DNA of 13,022 nt from an uncultured Clostridium sp. (GTDB lineage Bacteria > Bacillota > Clostridia > Peptostreptococcales > Peptostreptococcaceae). The position numbers and the translations under genes were made by a program. The stretch spans positions 1 through 13,022 of the forward strand of contig URRU01000036.1 in the NCBI GenBank assembly GCA_900550335.1. Reading direction: 5' to 3'. Under the pieces are notes generated by a model. It saw only the letters and a list, made by a program, of their open reading frames with translations, had not been told where the DNA came from and made no database searches. Every line of letters starts with the position of its first letter. The stretch's first letter is position 1. Shown here piece after piece: positions 6,735-12,565 of this stretch.

Positions 6735-6753
6735 CCACTAAAAAGTGGTGTTA
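6727..6753 (+). repeat. 27-bp repeat with ACCACT-AAAA-AGTGGT hairpin, copy 1
   Basis: Identical over 27 bases to 10894-10920, in the same orientation, with the similarity continuing about 7 more A-rich bases with 2 mismatches. The core is a 6-bp stem with an AAAA loop. It lies upstream of the leftward 61-aa gene and about 10 bases from the bidirectional terminator. Confidence 0.7.
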
Positions 6754-6762
6754 GAAAGAAAT

Positions 6763-6804
6763 AAAAAGGCTTCTATATTGATTAGTTAATATAGAAGCCT
6801 TTTT
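6763..6804. terminator. Strong bidirectional terminator after the methyltransferase gene
   Basis: AAAAAGGCTTCTATATT (6763-6779), an 8-base loop and a perfect 17-base complement ending in TTTTT (6788-6804). The T runs on both strands allow termination both ways. It ends 4 bases from the methyltransferase stop codon and closes the repressor-ImmA-ATPase-methyltransferase operon. Confidence 0.9.
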
Positions 6805-6808
6805 GAAT

Positions 6809-7672
6809 TTAAAATGATATATTTAAAAGTTCTTTATTTAGTTTTAGATTGTCACTGAAAAACATAACTTCTTTTCCTTTATATTTTATATTTGCTGTAT
6901 AAGATAAAGAGTAAACATTATTTCTAAATGCACTATATAAATCAGTTATTTCAGGAACATTATCATAAGATGTAATCCAATATGAATCAGTTAAAGATGA
7001 TATATGATTCATTAATTCTACATGATCATCATGTTTGTAGAAGTTAACATATAAGCTAGACCCTTTTTTATAATACGGTGGGTCAAAGAAAATAAATTTT
7101 TCATTAGCTATATTTGGAATAACATCATCTATTAATTTTAAAGTATCTAAATTATATAGAGTTATTTTTTCTTTAAAATTAGCTATAGATTTAATTTTCT
7201 CTATAATATTATCTTTGTTAAATCTACAATCTATTTTATAATTGCCAGTTTGATTCAAACCACCTATTACACCTGCTTTTATTATTCCAGAACGATTAGT
7301 TCTATTTAAGAAAAGAGTTGAAAAACCAAGAGTTAAAAGGTCTACATTATCTTTTTCCTTTTGAATATCTCTTTGTTTAAACCAATTCTCCATTGTTACA
7401 GGTGTTTTTTCGATAAGACTGCAGAGCTCATCAGTATAATTAAGAACACTATACCAAAAGGCATAAATGGACCTATCGAAATCATTTATTATTATATTGT
7501 CAACAACACCATCAAAAAGAAGTCTTAGAGCTACAGCACCACCACCAGTATATGGTTCTATATAAGTACACTTTTCTAGATTATTATATTTTATAAGTTG
7601 TTGAACATAACTAGATAGTTTGTTTTTACCGCCTGGATACCTAAGAGGACTTAAAGATTTCTTAACGGCCAT
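6809..7672 (-). CDS. D12-class N6-adenine DNA methyltransferase (Dam-like)
   Basis: Methylates adenine in a short DNA target using S-adenosylmethionine. The 287 residues fit the MethyltransfD12 (Dam/DpnM) family. Motif X/N-terminal PLRYPGGKNKL (9-19), motif I EPYTGGGAV (39-47), the conserved FLNRTNRSGI block (121-130) followed by GVIGG (134-138), and catalytic motif IV DPPY (197-200) all appear in order, so the enzyme is predicted active. GATC specificity is typical of the family but not proven here. ATG at 7672 has AAAGGA about 9 bases upstream. It is the last gene of the repressor operon, 80 bases beyond the ATPase/TOPRIM gene, and is followed by a strong terminator. No cognate endonuclease of known type adjoins it. 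It could protect prophage DNA from a host enzyme, regulate gene expression, or mark self DNA for the neighbouring OLD-like protein (the last is inference). Confidence 0.9.
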   Translation of the reverse strand: MAVKKSLSPLRYPGGKNKLSSYVQQLIKYNNLEKCTYIEPYTGGGAVALRLLFDGVVDNIIINDFDRSIYAFWYSVLNYTDELCSLIEKTPVTMENWFKQRDIQKEKDNVDLLTLGFSTLFLNRTNRSGIIKAGVIGGLNQTGNYKIDCRFNKDNIIEKIKSIANFKEKITLYNLDTLKLIDDVIPNIANEKFIFFDPPYYKKGSSLYVNFYKHDDHVELMNHISSLTDSYWITSYDNVPEITDLYSAFRNNVYSLSYTANIKYKGKEVMFFSDNLKLNKELLNISF

Positions 7673-7752
7673 ACAATCTCATCCTTTCTAAAAATTATTA
7701 TCAAAATAAGTTTAACATGTTATTGAAGCTTTATAAATACTATTTTTGTGAT

Positions 7753-9321
7753 TTAATCAATAGAAAAATATAAAAATCGTTTGAATAAATCTGAAATATT
7801 TAATTTGAATTTTTCAAAAAATTCATTATACTCATCTTTATTATCTCTTACCCAATATTTTAAAACGCAAAGTTTTTCTAATAAGTCTTTATTAGCTTTA
7901 AACCAAGCTTTATTTTTTTCTCTTTGAGCACCGTAATTTTTATACCTAGCAGAATTTGGACCGTTTAAAACAATATGTTCTTTATCGGCATCAAAATAAC
8001 TATCTGCTAGCGTCCATATTTCGTGGTTCTCATCTAAATTAGCAAGATAATTATAAATAACATTTTCTGGAGAATCTCCACCAGGAAGCTTTATACTTTT
8101 TATAGTGTGATTTTCTATTTTGTTGTCATTAACATCTCCATCAAATACAAATAAACAATTTTGGAACATAGGAGCATTTTGGTTTAATAATCGCTCTAGC
8201 TGTTCGCAACCTAAGTTTAAATTTATTAATTCTAAAAATTTTATTTTATCAAACTGATACAGAATTTTTTCAAAGAACCATGCAGCTTCTTCATCTTCAA
8301 AAATAACGGATATTTTATCTTCTATAAAAGAAGGATCTGAAATAAGTAAGTCAGATTTTATTTTATAGAATGAAGGACTTTGAAGAACTTTTACACTATC
8401 TCCTTTTTTTACCAAATAAACAGTTTCAACATTATTTATTTCATTTTCTTTATTATATAAAGTTTTTTTATAGAGCATTTTTAAAATATTTTCACTATGA
8501 GTAGTAAAAACTATTTGAAGGTTTAAATCTCTTGACATTTTAAGTAAATAATTAATAAGTTGAATTTGAGCATAATGATGCAACGTAGCATCAATTTCAT
8601 CTATAAGTAAAAGACCACCACTATAATCAGGAAATTTATCTTTTAAAGATTTAAAAGATAGAACAGCAAGTATTATTTGGCCAAGGTTATCTTGACCAGC
8701 AGAGTTTAAAATAGATGAATATTTTGATGAATTAATACCAACACCTTTTTTTCGAGGCGCTTCTTTTAGGTTAATAGAATCTAATAAGTAGTCATCATCA
8801 TCTAGACAAAGTATTTTCTTGTAAGCTGAAATAAAATCATTTTTAATAGAATCATCAAGTGATAGTTTTTTCTTTGAAAATTCTTTTGATTCACCTATAG
8901 GATACAATCTAGATAATCCTAGGTATAAAACTGGTAGTTCATATTTTCTTGAGTTCTTTTTATCTTTATCTTTGGTTTCGGGAATCATTCTAAATCTAGC
9001 CTTATTATTTTGCCAAGCTACCCTATTATGCTTAGATTCAACAATCTCATTTATATTTTCTATATCACTAAAATTTACTTTGTATTTATATCCAGAAGGA
9101 TCAAAATTAATATCTCCTTTAAATATTTCATCAAATTTAGTTTCAAATTTAATTCCCAACAAACTACTATAATTTTTTAAAGAACAAGAATTACCAAGCA
9201 TTGCAAGAAGAGTAGATTTACCCATACCATTTCTTCCTGCAATTGCGGTAAGGCTTTTTCCTAATTTTATATGGTTATTATTAAAAATTCTAAAATCACC
9301 TATATCAATACTATGTATCAT
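7753..9321 (-). CDS. OLD-like ATPase with TOPRIM-like C-terminal domain, candidate phage-exclusion nuclease
   Basis: An ABC/SMC-type ATPase of the AAA_15/AAA_21-OLD kind. Counting from the upstream GTG at 9330 (525 aa): Walker A GRNGMGKST (32-40), an ABC-signature-like SAGQ (210-213), Walker B LLIDEID (241-247) and a switch histidine in TTHSEN (276-281). The C-terminal half has VIFEDEEAA (343-350) and the acidic VFDGDVND (395-402), placed like the E and DxD of a TOPRIM nuclease as in OLD proteins. The preferred start is ATG at 9321 (522 aa): AAAGGA is 10 bases upstream of it but only 2 from the GTG, and MIHSIDIGDF is a typical beginning for this family. It lies 19 bases behind the ImmA-like gene, so it is expressed in the lysogen with the repressor. 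P2 Old and Gabija GajA are precedents for such proteins in phage exclusion. Nuclease activity and target are inferred. Confidence 0.8.
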   Translation of the reverse strand: MIHSIDIGDFRIFNNNHIKLGKSLTAIAGRNGMGKSTLLAMLGNSCSLKNYSSLLGIKFETKFDEIFKGDINFDPSGYKYKVNFSDIENINEIVESKHNRVAWQNNKARFRMIPETKDKDKKNSRKYELPVLYLGLSRLYPIGESKEFSKKKLSLDDSIKNDFISAYKKILCLDDDDYLLDSINLKEAPRKKGVGINSSKYSSILNSAGQDNLGQIILAVLSFKSLKDKFPDYSGGLLLIDEIDATLHHYAQIQLINYLLKMSRDLNLQIVFTTHSENILKMLYKKTLYNKENEINNVETVYLVKKGDSVKVLQSPSFYKIKSDLLISDPSFIEDKISVIFEDEEAAWFFEKILYQFDKIKFLELINLNLGCEQLERLLNQNAPMFQNCLFVFDGDVNDNKIENHTIKSIKLPGGDSPENVIYNYLANLDENHEIWTLADSYFDADKEHIVLNGPNSARYKNYGAQREKNKAWFKANKDLLEKLCVLKYWVRDNKDEYNEFFEKFKLNISDLFKRFLYFSID

Positions 9322-9340
9322 ATTAATCACATCCTTTATT

Positions 9341-9844
9341 TTAAATTTTCTTGTAAATATACAGAGCAGGGTAACCAGTAAGTACTAGATATCTATTACC
9401 CTCTATATGTAGATATTCATTGTTTAGTGATAGATAGTAAAAGCTCTGCATTAAAATATCTCTACTTACAGATAACCCATCAGCAAGCTCATCAACTGTT
9501 GACGGTCTTTTTCTTAACTCATCTATCAATTCATCTTTTGGTACTAAAAAATTGCAAGCCCATCTAAGAGCTTTAGCCTCACACTTATCTATATTTACTT
9601 TATCAAAATAATTCTTAGGCTCTATATTATCACCTACACTTGTGAAGTGATGCCCTAGTTCTTCAGCTAGGACTTCAGTCATACGAATAGTGTTGCTTTT
9701 AAGAATGTTTGCCATAAGAATCATTCTAATACCATGTCTAGCAACATATAGAGCTTCAGAACGATATTCTGGGATTTCATCAACGAATTTAACAATAATA
9801 TTTTCTTTTTCAGCTAAGTCAAGGAGTTGCTCAAACTTAGTCAT
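9341..9844 (-). CDS. ImmA/IrrE-family metallopeptidase, probable anti-repressor protease
   Basis: In ICEBs1 and related phages ImmA cleaves the partner ImmR-type repressor after DNA damage and so starts induction. The 167 residues have the family's layout: an N-terminal strand-rich part, the metal-site helix MTEVLAEELGHHFTS (55-69), and a downstream CEAKALRWACNFLVP (88-102) that supplies the third acidic ligand (E89) and the conserved WA. The usual HExxH reads E61-E62-L63-G64-H65, so Glu replaces the first His, with a further His at 66. I recall this EELGH form from other Firmicute prophage members, but metal binding is less certain. ATG at 9844 overlaps the repressor's 3' end by 8 bases, indicating translational coupling and functional pairing. 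The C-terminal 60 residues look like a winged-helix-like tail. Confidence 0.87.
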   Translation of the reverse strand: MTKFEQLLDLAEKENIIVKFVDEIPEYRSEALYVARHGIRMILMANILKSNTIRMTEVLAEELGHHFTSVGDNIEPKNYFDKVNIDKCEAKALRWACNFLVPKDELIDELRKRPSTVDELADGLSVSRDILMQSFYYLSLNNEYLHIEGNRYLVLTGYPALYIYKKI

Positions 9845-10172
9845 TTTTCTTTTTCATTTCTTCAAAAATTAAATAGTCAATGAAATCATCAAGTTTTTTT
9901 CTACCTTCCTCAGAAAGTTGCTGAGTACGGTCATCAGTATGTGCTGCTATTGTATTTTCTTCATAGTTTCTTATGTCTGTACGCCCTAGTAGGTAGTCTA
10001 CCGATACTCCAAAGTAGTCTGCTATTGAGTTTAGTAGTGTGAAGTCTGGTGTTCTTATACCTCTTTCATATTGTGATATGGTTTGAGAAGTTATATTAAA
10101 TTTTTGTGCTAACTCAAGTTGTGTTAATTGATTTTCTTCTCGTAAGTCTTTTAATCTATTTGCAAATGTCAT
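9837..10172 (-). CDS. cI/ImmR-like XRE-family lysogeny repressor
   Basis: Keeps the prophage silent by binding operators. It has 111 residues, with a helix-turn-helix at about 17-37 (LTQLELAQKFNITSQTISQY) followed by ERGIRTPDF and a conserved helical end FGVSVDYLLGRTD (54-66), classical XRE features. There is no S24 LexA-like self-cleavage domain. Removal therefore probably depends on the ImmA-like protease encoded next, overlapping by 8 bases. The C-terminal 40 residues are charged and helical, probably for dimerisation or recognition by the protease. ATG at 10172 has AAGGAGA upstream. It is divergent from the Cro-like gene across a 162-bp control region with four copies of TAAACAAAATGTTTA or a close variant, the presumed binding sites. 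Confidence 0.92.
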   Translation of the reverse strand: MTFANRLKDLREENQLTQLELAQKFNITSQTISQYERGIRTPDFTLLNSIADYFGVSVDYLLGRTDIRNYEENTIAAHTDDRTQQLSEEGRKKLDDFIDYLIFEEMKKKND

Positions 10173-10192
10173 TTTAATCTCTCCTTAAATTC

Positions 10193-10205
10193 AACAAAAT
10201 GTTTA
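10193..10205. promoter_or_regulatory. Operator O1 (variant), beside the repressor start region
   Basis: AACAAAATGTTTA, 13 bases matching the 15-bp operator, with the outer left positions changed. It lies just downstream of the leftward -10 box, where binding would repress the repressor's own operon. Confidence 0.7.
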
Positions 10206-10213
10206 TTACTTTT

Positions 10214-10242
10214 ATTATAGAATAAAAAATATCAAATTTAAC
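10214..10242 (-). promoter_or_regulatory. Leftward promoter of the repressor operon
   Basis: Reverse strand: GTTAAA (10237-10242), 17-base spacer, perfect TATAAT (10214-10219). The -35 box is weak and abuts operator O2. A bound repressor there could either activate or hinder the polymerase, while O1 lies over the transcript start. Confidence 0.6.
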
Positions 10243-10257
10243 TAAACAAAATGTTTA
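10243..10257. promoter_or_regulatory. Operator O2
   Basis: Perfect TAAACA-AAA-TGTTTA, adjacent to the -35 box of the leftward promoter and 29 bases (centre to centre) from O3. Confidence 0.85.
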
Positions 10258-10265
10258 AAAAAGTA

Positions 10266-10294
10266 TTGACTTAAACAAAATGTTTAGCTATAAT
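10266..10294 (+). promoter_or_regulatory. Rightward early promoter with operator in its spacer
   Basis: TTGACT (10266-10271), 17-base spacer, TATAAT (10289-10294): almost full consensus. Operator O3 fills 15 of the 17 spacer bases, so repressor and polymerase cannot bind together. It drives the Cro-like gene and probably the early genes beyond. Confidence 0.92.
10272..10286. promoter_or_regulatory. Operator O3 (inside promoter spacer)
   Basis: Perfect TAAACA-AAA-TGTTTA lying between the -35 and -10 boxes of the rightward promoter. O3 and O4 centres are 28 bases apart. Confidence 0.9.
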
Positions 10295-10299
10295 CAAAT

Positions 10300-10314
10300 T
10301 AAACAAAATGTTTA
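10300..10314. promoter_or_regulatory. Operator O4 (at the rightward transcript start)
   Basis: Perfect TAAACA-AAA-TGTTTA, starting 6 bases after the -10 box and covering the expected start of the early transcript, 20 bases before the Cro-like start codon. Confidence 0.88.
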
Positions 10315-10334
10315 ATAAAAAAGAGGTGATAATT

Positions 10335-10526
10335 ATGAATAGATTGAAACAAATCCGAACACAATTAGGATTATCACAATCAGATATAGCTAACAAGCTA
10401 GATATATCAGTTCAAAGGTATAGCTTATATGAAACAAATAATAGAAAATTACCAGTTTCATTAGCTTTTGAATTATGCAAATTGTTTAATTTGAAATTAG
10501 AAGATATTTTTTTAGATGATAATTAA
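10335..10526 (+). CDS. Cro-like XRE-family regulator, 63 aa
   Basis: First gene rightward of the lysogeny switch. The open frame reaches back to 10308 across operator O4, but ATG at 10335 has AAGAGGTGAT just upstream and is the credible start. The 63 residues are almost only a helix-turn-helix domain (LSQSDIANKLDISVQRYSLY at about 13-32, then ETNNRKLPVS and LFNLKLEDIFLDD), resembling small XRE proteins of the YozG/Cro kind. Divergence from the repressor, shared operators and position suggest a Cro role: binding the same sites and favouring lytic growth. A fifth operator overlaps its stop codon. Sequence alone cannot exclude that it is a second repressor or an activator. Confidence 0.88.
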   Translation: MNRLKQIRTQLGLSQSDIANKLDISVQRYSLYETNNRKLPVSLAFELCKLFNLKLEDIFLDDN

Positions 10527-10537
10527 ACAAAATGTTT
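10523..10537. promoter_or_regulatory. Operator O5, overlapping the stop of the Cro-like gene
   Basis: A fifth, perfect TAAACA-AAA-TGTTTA whose first bases contain the TAA stop codon. It lies 223 bases from O4, distant enough for DNA looping between repressor oligomers or for blocking read-through into the next gene. Confidence 0.85.
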
Positions 10538-10634
10538 AGTCATCTTTAAAAAAATTATACTAATCAAATTGAACAATATAAATTCCCAAACTGGAGTTTA
10601 AAGCCTTTAAATTCACATATTGGAGGTGAGCAAA

Positions 10635-10847
10635 ATGAAAAAGGATTTACCAAAACATTGCATTAATCTAAAAAATTTTAGAAAAGAACAAGGTATTACT
10701 CAGCAACAATTAGCAGACATAATTGGAACAAGTGTTAGTAATATAAAATCACTTGAAACTGATGTAGTAAAACCAAGTTACAAATTCTTAAAAAAATTTA
10801 TTGAAAGCTTTCCAGATGCAAGTATAGATAAAATCTTTTTCAAATAG
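10635..10847 (+). CDS. Small XRE-family DNA-binding protein, 70 aa (paralogue of the gene at 12566)
   Basis: ATG at 10635 has a strong GGAGGTGAG upstream; the longer frame back to 10620 begins at TTG and contains that ribosome site, so it is rejected. The protein begins with a short LPKHCINLKNFR segment and then a helix-turn-helix (ITQQQLADIIGTSVSNIKSLE, about 21-41), followed by KPSYKFLKKF and SFPDASIDKIFF. The same order occurs in the protein at 12566, with about 40% identity by hand alignment including the HC-NLK segment and the ribosome-site context, so the two come from duplication or belong to one phage family. Lying behind the Cro-like gene, it probably serves early gene control. Its DNA target is unknown. 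Confidence 0.85.
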   Translation: MKKDLPKHCINLKNFRKEQGITQQQLADIIGTSVSNIKSLETDVVKPSYKFLKKFIESFPDASIDKIFFK

Positions 10848-10893
10848 TTGGTTTTTCCAACATCTTGATATCAATATAACAAGATTCTAAAAA

Positions 10894-10920
10894 AAGATAA
10901 ACCACTAAAAAGTGGTGTTA
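10894..10920 (+). repeat. 27-bp repeat with ACCACT-AAAA-AGTGGT hairpin, copy 2
   Basis: Exact copy of 6727-6753. Here it lies 19 bases before the start codon of the HTH/coiled-coil gene and just before its ribosome site, so the transcript would carry a hairpin near the translation start. It lacks a T run and is not a standard terminator on this strand. Confidence 0.7.
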
Positions 10921-10939
10921 AAAAAAGAGGTGATAATGT

Positions 10940-11428
10940 ATGACAAAGATGTCAATCCTCGGAAAAGACAATCCTTTTTATAAAGCAAGGATAGCCTCTC
11001 CTAAAGAGAGTTTTAAAAGTAGATGTGATACAGCAAAAGATATATTCATTAGCAGAAGACGGCTTGAAGAAATCGAAACAGGAAAGAGAGAGCCATATGC
11101 AGATGAGCTTTTGATAATGGCTGAAGCTTATGATGCACCATACTTAGTTGAACACTACTGCAATCACATTTGCAAGATTGGGCAAAAGTTTGGTTGTAAG
11201 TATGTTGAGAATAAGGGCGATGCTTATAAAGCGACAGTAATGTTTATTAAATCTTTGAAAGAGGCAGAGCAGGCAAAAGAAAACATATTAGAGATACTTT
11301 CAGATGGTAAGATTTCAAAAAATGAAATATCAATGTTAGATGAAGCTATAAGCAAGTTGAATGAAACAATGACAGATATTATCAATCTGAAAATAGCATT
11401 AGAAAAAGAAAAAAATCAAAGGAGGTAA
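10940..11428 (+). CDS. Phage HTH protein with Cys/His cluster and C-terminal coiled coil, 162 aa
   Basis: GAGGTGA lies 6 bases before ATG 10940; an ATG at 10936 is out of frame. Residues about 27-70 form an XRE-like helix-turn-helix (TAKDIFISRRRLEEIETGKREPYADELLIMAEAYDAPYL), though the first helix is degenerate. Then comes HYCNHICKIGQKFGCKY (72-88), with C74, C78, C86, H72 and H76 close together, possibly a metal site. Residues about 105-158 are charged and heptad-like, probably a coiled coil for oligomerisation. I recall similar proteins with a YYC-x2-HxCPIG signature next to antirepressor genes in Firmicute prophages; their function is not established. It lies 6 bases before the antirepressor gene, in one operon with it. 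Probably an early regulator. Confidence 0.75.
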   Translation: MTKMSILGKDNPFYKARIASPKESFKSRCDTAKDIFISRRRLEEIETGKREPYADELLIMAEAYDAPYLVEHYCNHICKIGQKFGCKYVENKGDAYKATVMFIKSLKEAEQAKENILEILSDGKISKNEISMLDEAISKLNETMTDIINLKIALEKEKNQRR

Positions 11429-11434
11429 AAAGTA

Positions 11435-12226
11435 ATGACAATAACAAACTTAGAGCCAGTAGTAATGGTAGCAGAAGCAAGAGAGGATGTTGAGTTAGTT
11501 CCATTAGGAGAAGAGCTTAACATAAGAACAGATGAAAATGGAGAAACAATAATAAGTGGTAGAGAGTTACATGAAAGTTTAAAAATAAGTACTCAATATA
11601 CTAAATGGTTTGAAAGAATGACTGAATATGGATTTGTTGAAAATGTAGACTTCATAGCTATTAGTCAAAAAAGACTAACAGCTCAAGGCAATGAAACAAC
11701 ATACACAGACCACCTACTAAAGTTGGATATGGCAAAAGAGATTGCAATGATCCAGAGAACACCAGAAGGAAAAAGAATAAGACAGTATCTTATTCAAGTT
11801 GAAAAAGCATGGAACAGTCCAGAGAAAATTATGGAGAGAGCATTGTTAATAGCTAAGAACAATATAAACAGACTAGAGATTGAAAATAAGGCAATGAAGC
11901 CTAAAGCAATTTTTGCTGATGCAGTAGCATCTAGTGAACAGTCAATTCTAGTTGGAGAGCTGGCAAAACTGTTAAAGCAGAATGGAATTAATACAGGTCA
12001 GAAGAGATTGTTTGAGTACTTGAGAGAGAATGGTTATTTGATAAAGAGAAAAGGCTCAGATTACAATATGCCAACTCAGAGAAGTATGGAGCTAGGGATT
12101 ATGGAGATTAAGGAAACAGTTATAAATAATCCAGACGGAACAGTAAGGATAAACAAGACACCAAAGATTACTGGTAAAGGGCAGACATATTTCGTGAATA
12201 AGTTTTTAAACCCAAAGGAGATGTAG
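11435..12226 (+). CDS. Phage antirepressor (AntA/AntB N-terminal and KilAC C-terminal domains)
   Basis: Antirepressors of this kind counter the prophage repressor or alter early regulation. The 263 residues show an AntA/AntB domain at about 36-125 (TIISGRELHESLKISTQYTKWFERM, YGFVENVDF, TDHLLKLDMAKEIAMIQRTPEGKRIRQY), a connecting helix (130-155), and a KilAC DNA-binding domain at about 155-257 (SILVGELAKLLKQNGINTGQKRLFEYLRENGYLIKR, then the late TPKITGKGQTYFVNKF). Both domains are full length. AAAGGAGGT lies 8 bases before ATG 11435. It closely follows the HTH/coiled-coil gene and leads closely into a 39-residue gene, so the three are probably cotranscribed. Its binding partner, whether the repressor at 9837 or another, is unknown. 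Confidence 0.93.
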   Translation: MTITNLEPVVMVAEAREDVELVPLGEELNIRTDENGETIISGRELHESLKISTQYTKWFERMTEYGFVENVDFIAISQKRLTAQGNETTYTDHLLKLDMAKEIAMIQRTPEGKRIRQYLIQVEKAWNSPEKIMERALLIAKNNINRLEIENKAMKPKAIFADAVASSEQSILVGELAKLLKQNGINTGQKRLFEYLRENGYLIKRKGSDYNMPTQRSMELGIMEIKETVINNPDGTVRINKTPKITGKGQTYFVNKFLNPKEM

Positions 12227-12230
12227 AGAG

Positions 12231-12350
12231 ATGATAAGACACTATATAACAAAATACGAAGAAAATAATAAACGATATGCAGAAGCTTGGATACAGATAA
12301 ATATATTAGGCAAGACATTCTGCATATCAAGAAAAATCATAGAACTTTAA
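12231..12350 (+). CDS. Small conserved phage protein, 39 aa
   Basis: A short gene that I translated by hand. ATG at 12231 follows AAAGGAG (inside the end of the antirepressor gene) by about 11 bases, and TAA is at 12348-12350. The protein begins MIRHYITKYEENNKRYAEAW and ends in an INILGKTFCISRKIIEL-like strand-rich part. I recall near-identical small proteins directly after antirepressors in clostridial phages and prophages, with the pattern Y-E-E-N-x-K-R-Y-A-E-A-W-x-Q-I-N. Function is unknown; the short beta-rich sequence without hydrophobic helices suggests a soluble accessory protein. Start and stop positions and 4-base spacing from the antirepressor stop support translation as part of that operon. 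Confidence 0.75.
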   Translation: MIRHYITKYEENNKRYAEAWIQINILGKTFCISRKIIEL

Positions 12351-12353
12351 TAA

Positions 12354-12521
12354 TTACTTTTTAGTCCATTTGTTACCAGATTTCTGAGTAGGAGGTAGTC
12401 TATCTCCTTTATCAATTCTGACAACTCTTGGATTTGGTACTGAGCCACCTCTTGGTCCTACTTCAGTATATGTTCCAGCAGGTTTGTTATCAGTACCTGG
12501 TTTGATTAGGTCTTTAGACAT
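12354..12521 (-). CDS. YjzC-like small protein (GPRGG motif), 55 aa, reverse strand
   Basis: ATG at 12521 has AAAGGA about 9 bases upstream; the longer frame back to 12566 contains that site and is rejected. The sequence begins MSKDLIKPGTDNKPAGTYTE, then VGPRGGSVPNPRVV, IDKGDRLPPT and a basic end. The order K-P-G, G-x-Y-x-E-x-G, K/R-G, D-x-G-D-x-x-P-P-T is that of YjzC of Bacillus and related short proteins seen in many bacteria and phages; their function is not known. It is the only leftward gene within the rightward early region, facing the 39-aa gene with a 3-base gap, and its start codon is 44 bases from that of the XRE gene at 12566. This position is typical of an independently expressed cargo gene. 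Confidence 0.78.
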   Translation of the reverse strand: MSKDLIKPGTDNKPAGTYTEVGPRGGSVPNPRVVRIDKGDRLPPTQKSGNKWTKK

Positions 12522-12565
12522 AATGTCACGTCCTTTCATAAAAAATAATAATGGAGGTGAGAGCA

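Noticed and set aside
8972..9172. 66-codon frame on the plus strand
   Set aside because: Lies fully inside the ATPase gene on the opposite strand, lacks a ribosome site, and its hydrophobic composition is what the complement of AT-rich coding DNA gives.
9690..9872. 60-codon frame on the plus strand
   Set aside because: Antisense to the ImmA-like and repressor genes; no ribosome site or family resemblance.
10308..10334. N-terminal extension of the Cro-like frame
   Set aside because: It would start inside operator O4; a clear AAGAGGTGAT ribosome site precedes the ATG at 10335.
10847..10861. GTTGG-TTTTT-CCAAC hairpin after the first small XRE gene considered as a terminator
   Set aside because: Short stem with no T run after it. 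A further dyad, ATCTTG...CAAGAT (10862-10885), is also without a T tract. Transcription may continue to the next gene.
12076..12330. 84-codon frame on the minus strand, hydrophobic
   Set aside because: Antisense to the antirepressor 3' end and to the 39-aa gene, both well supported; apparent membrane character is a composition effect.
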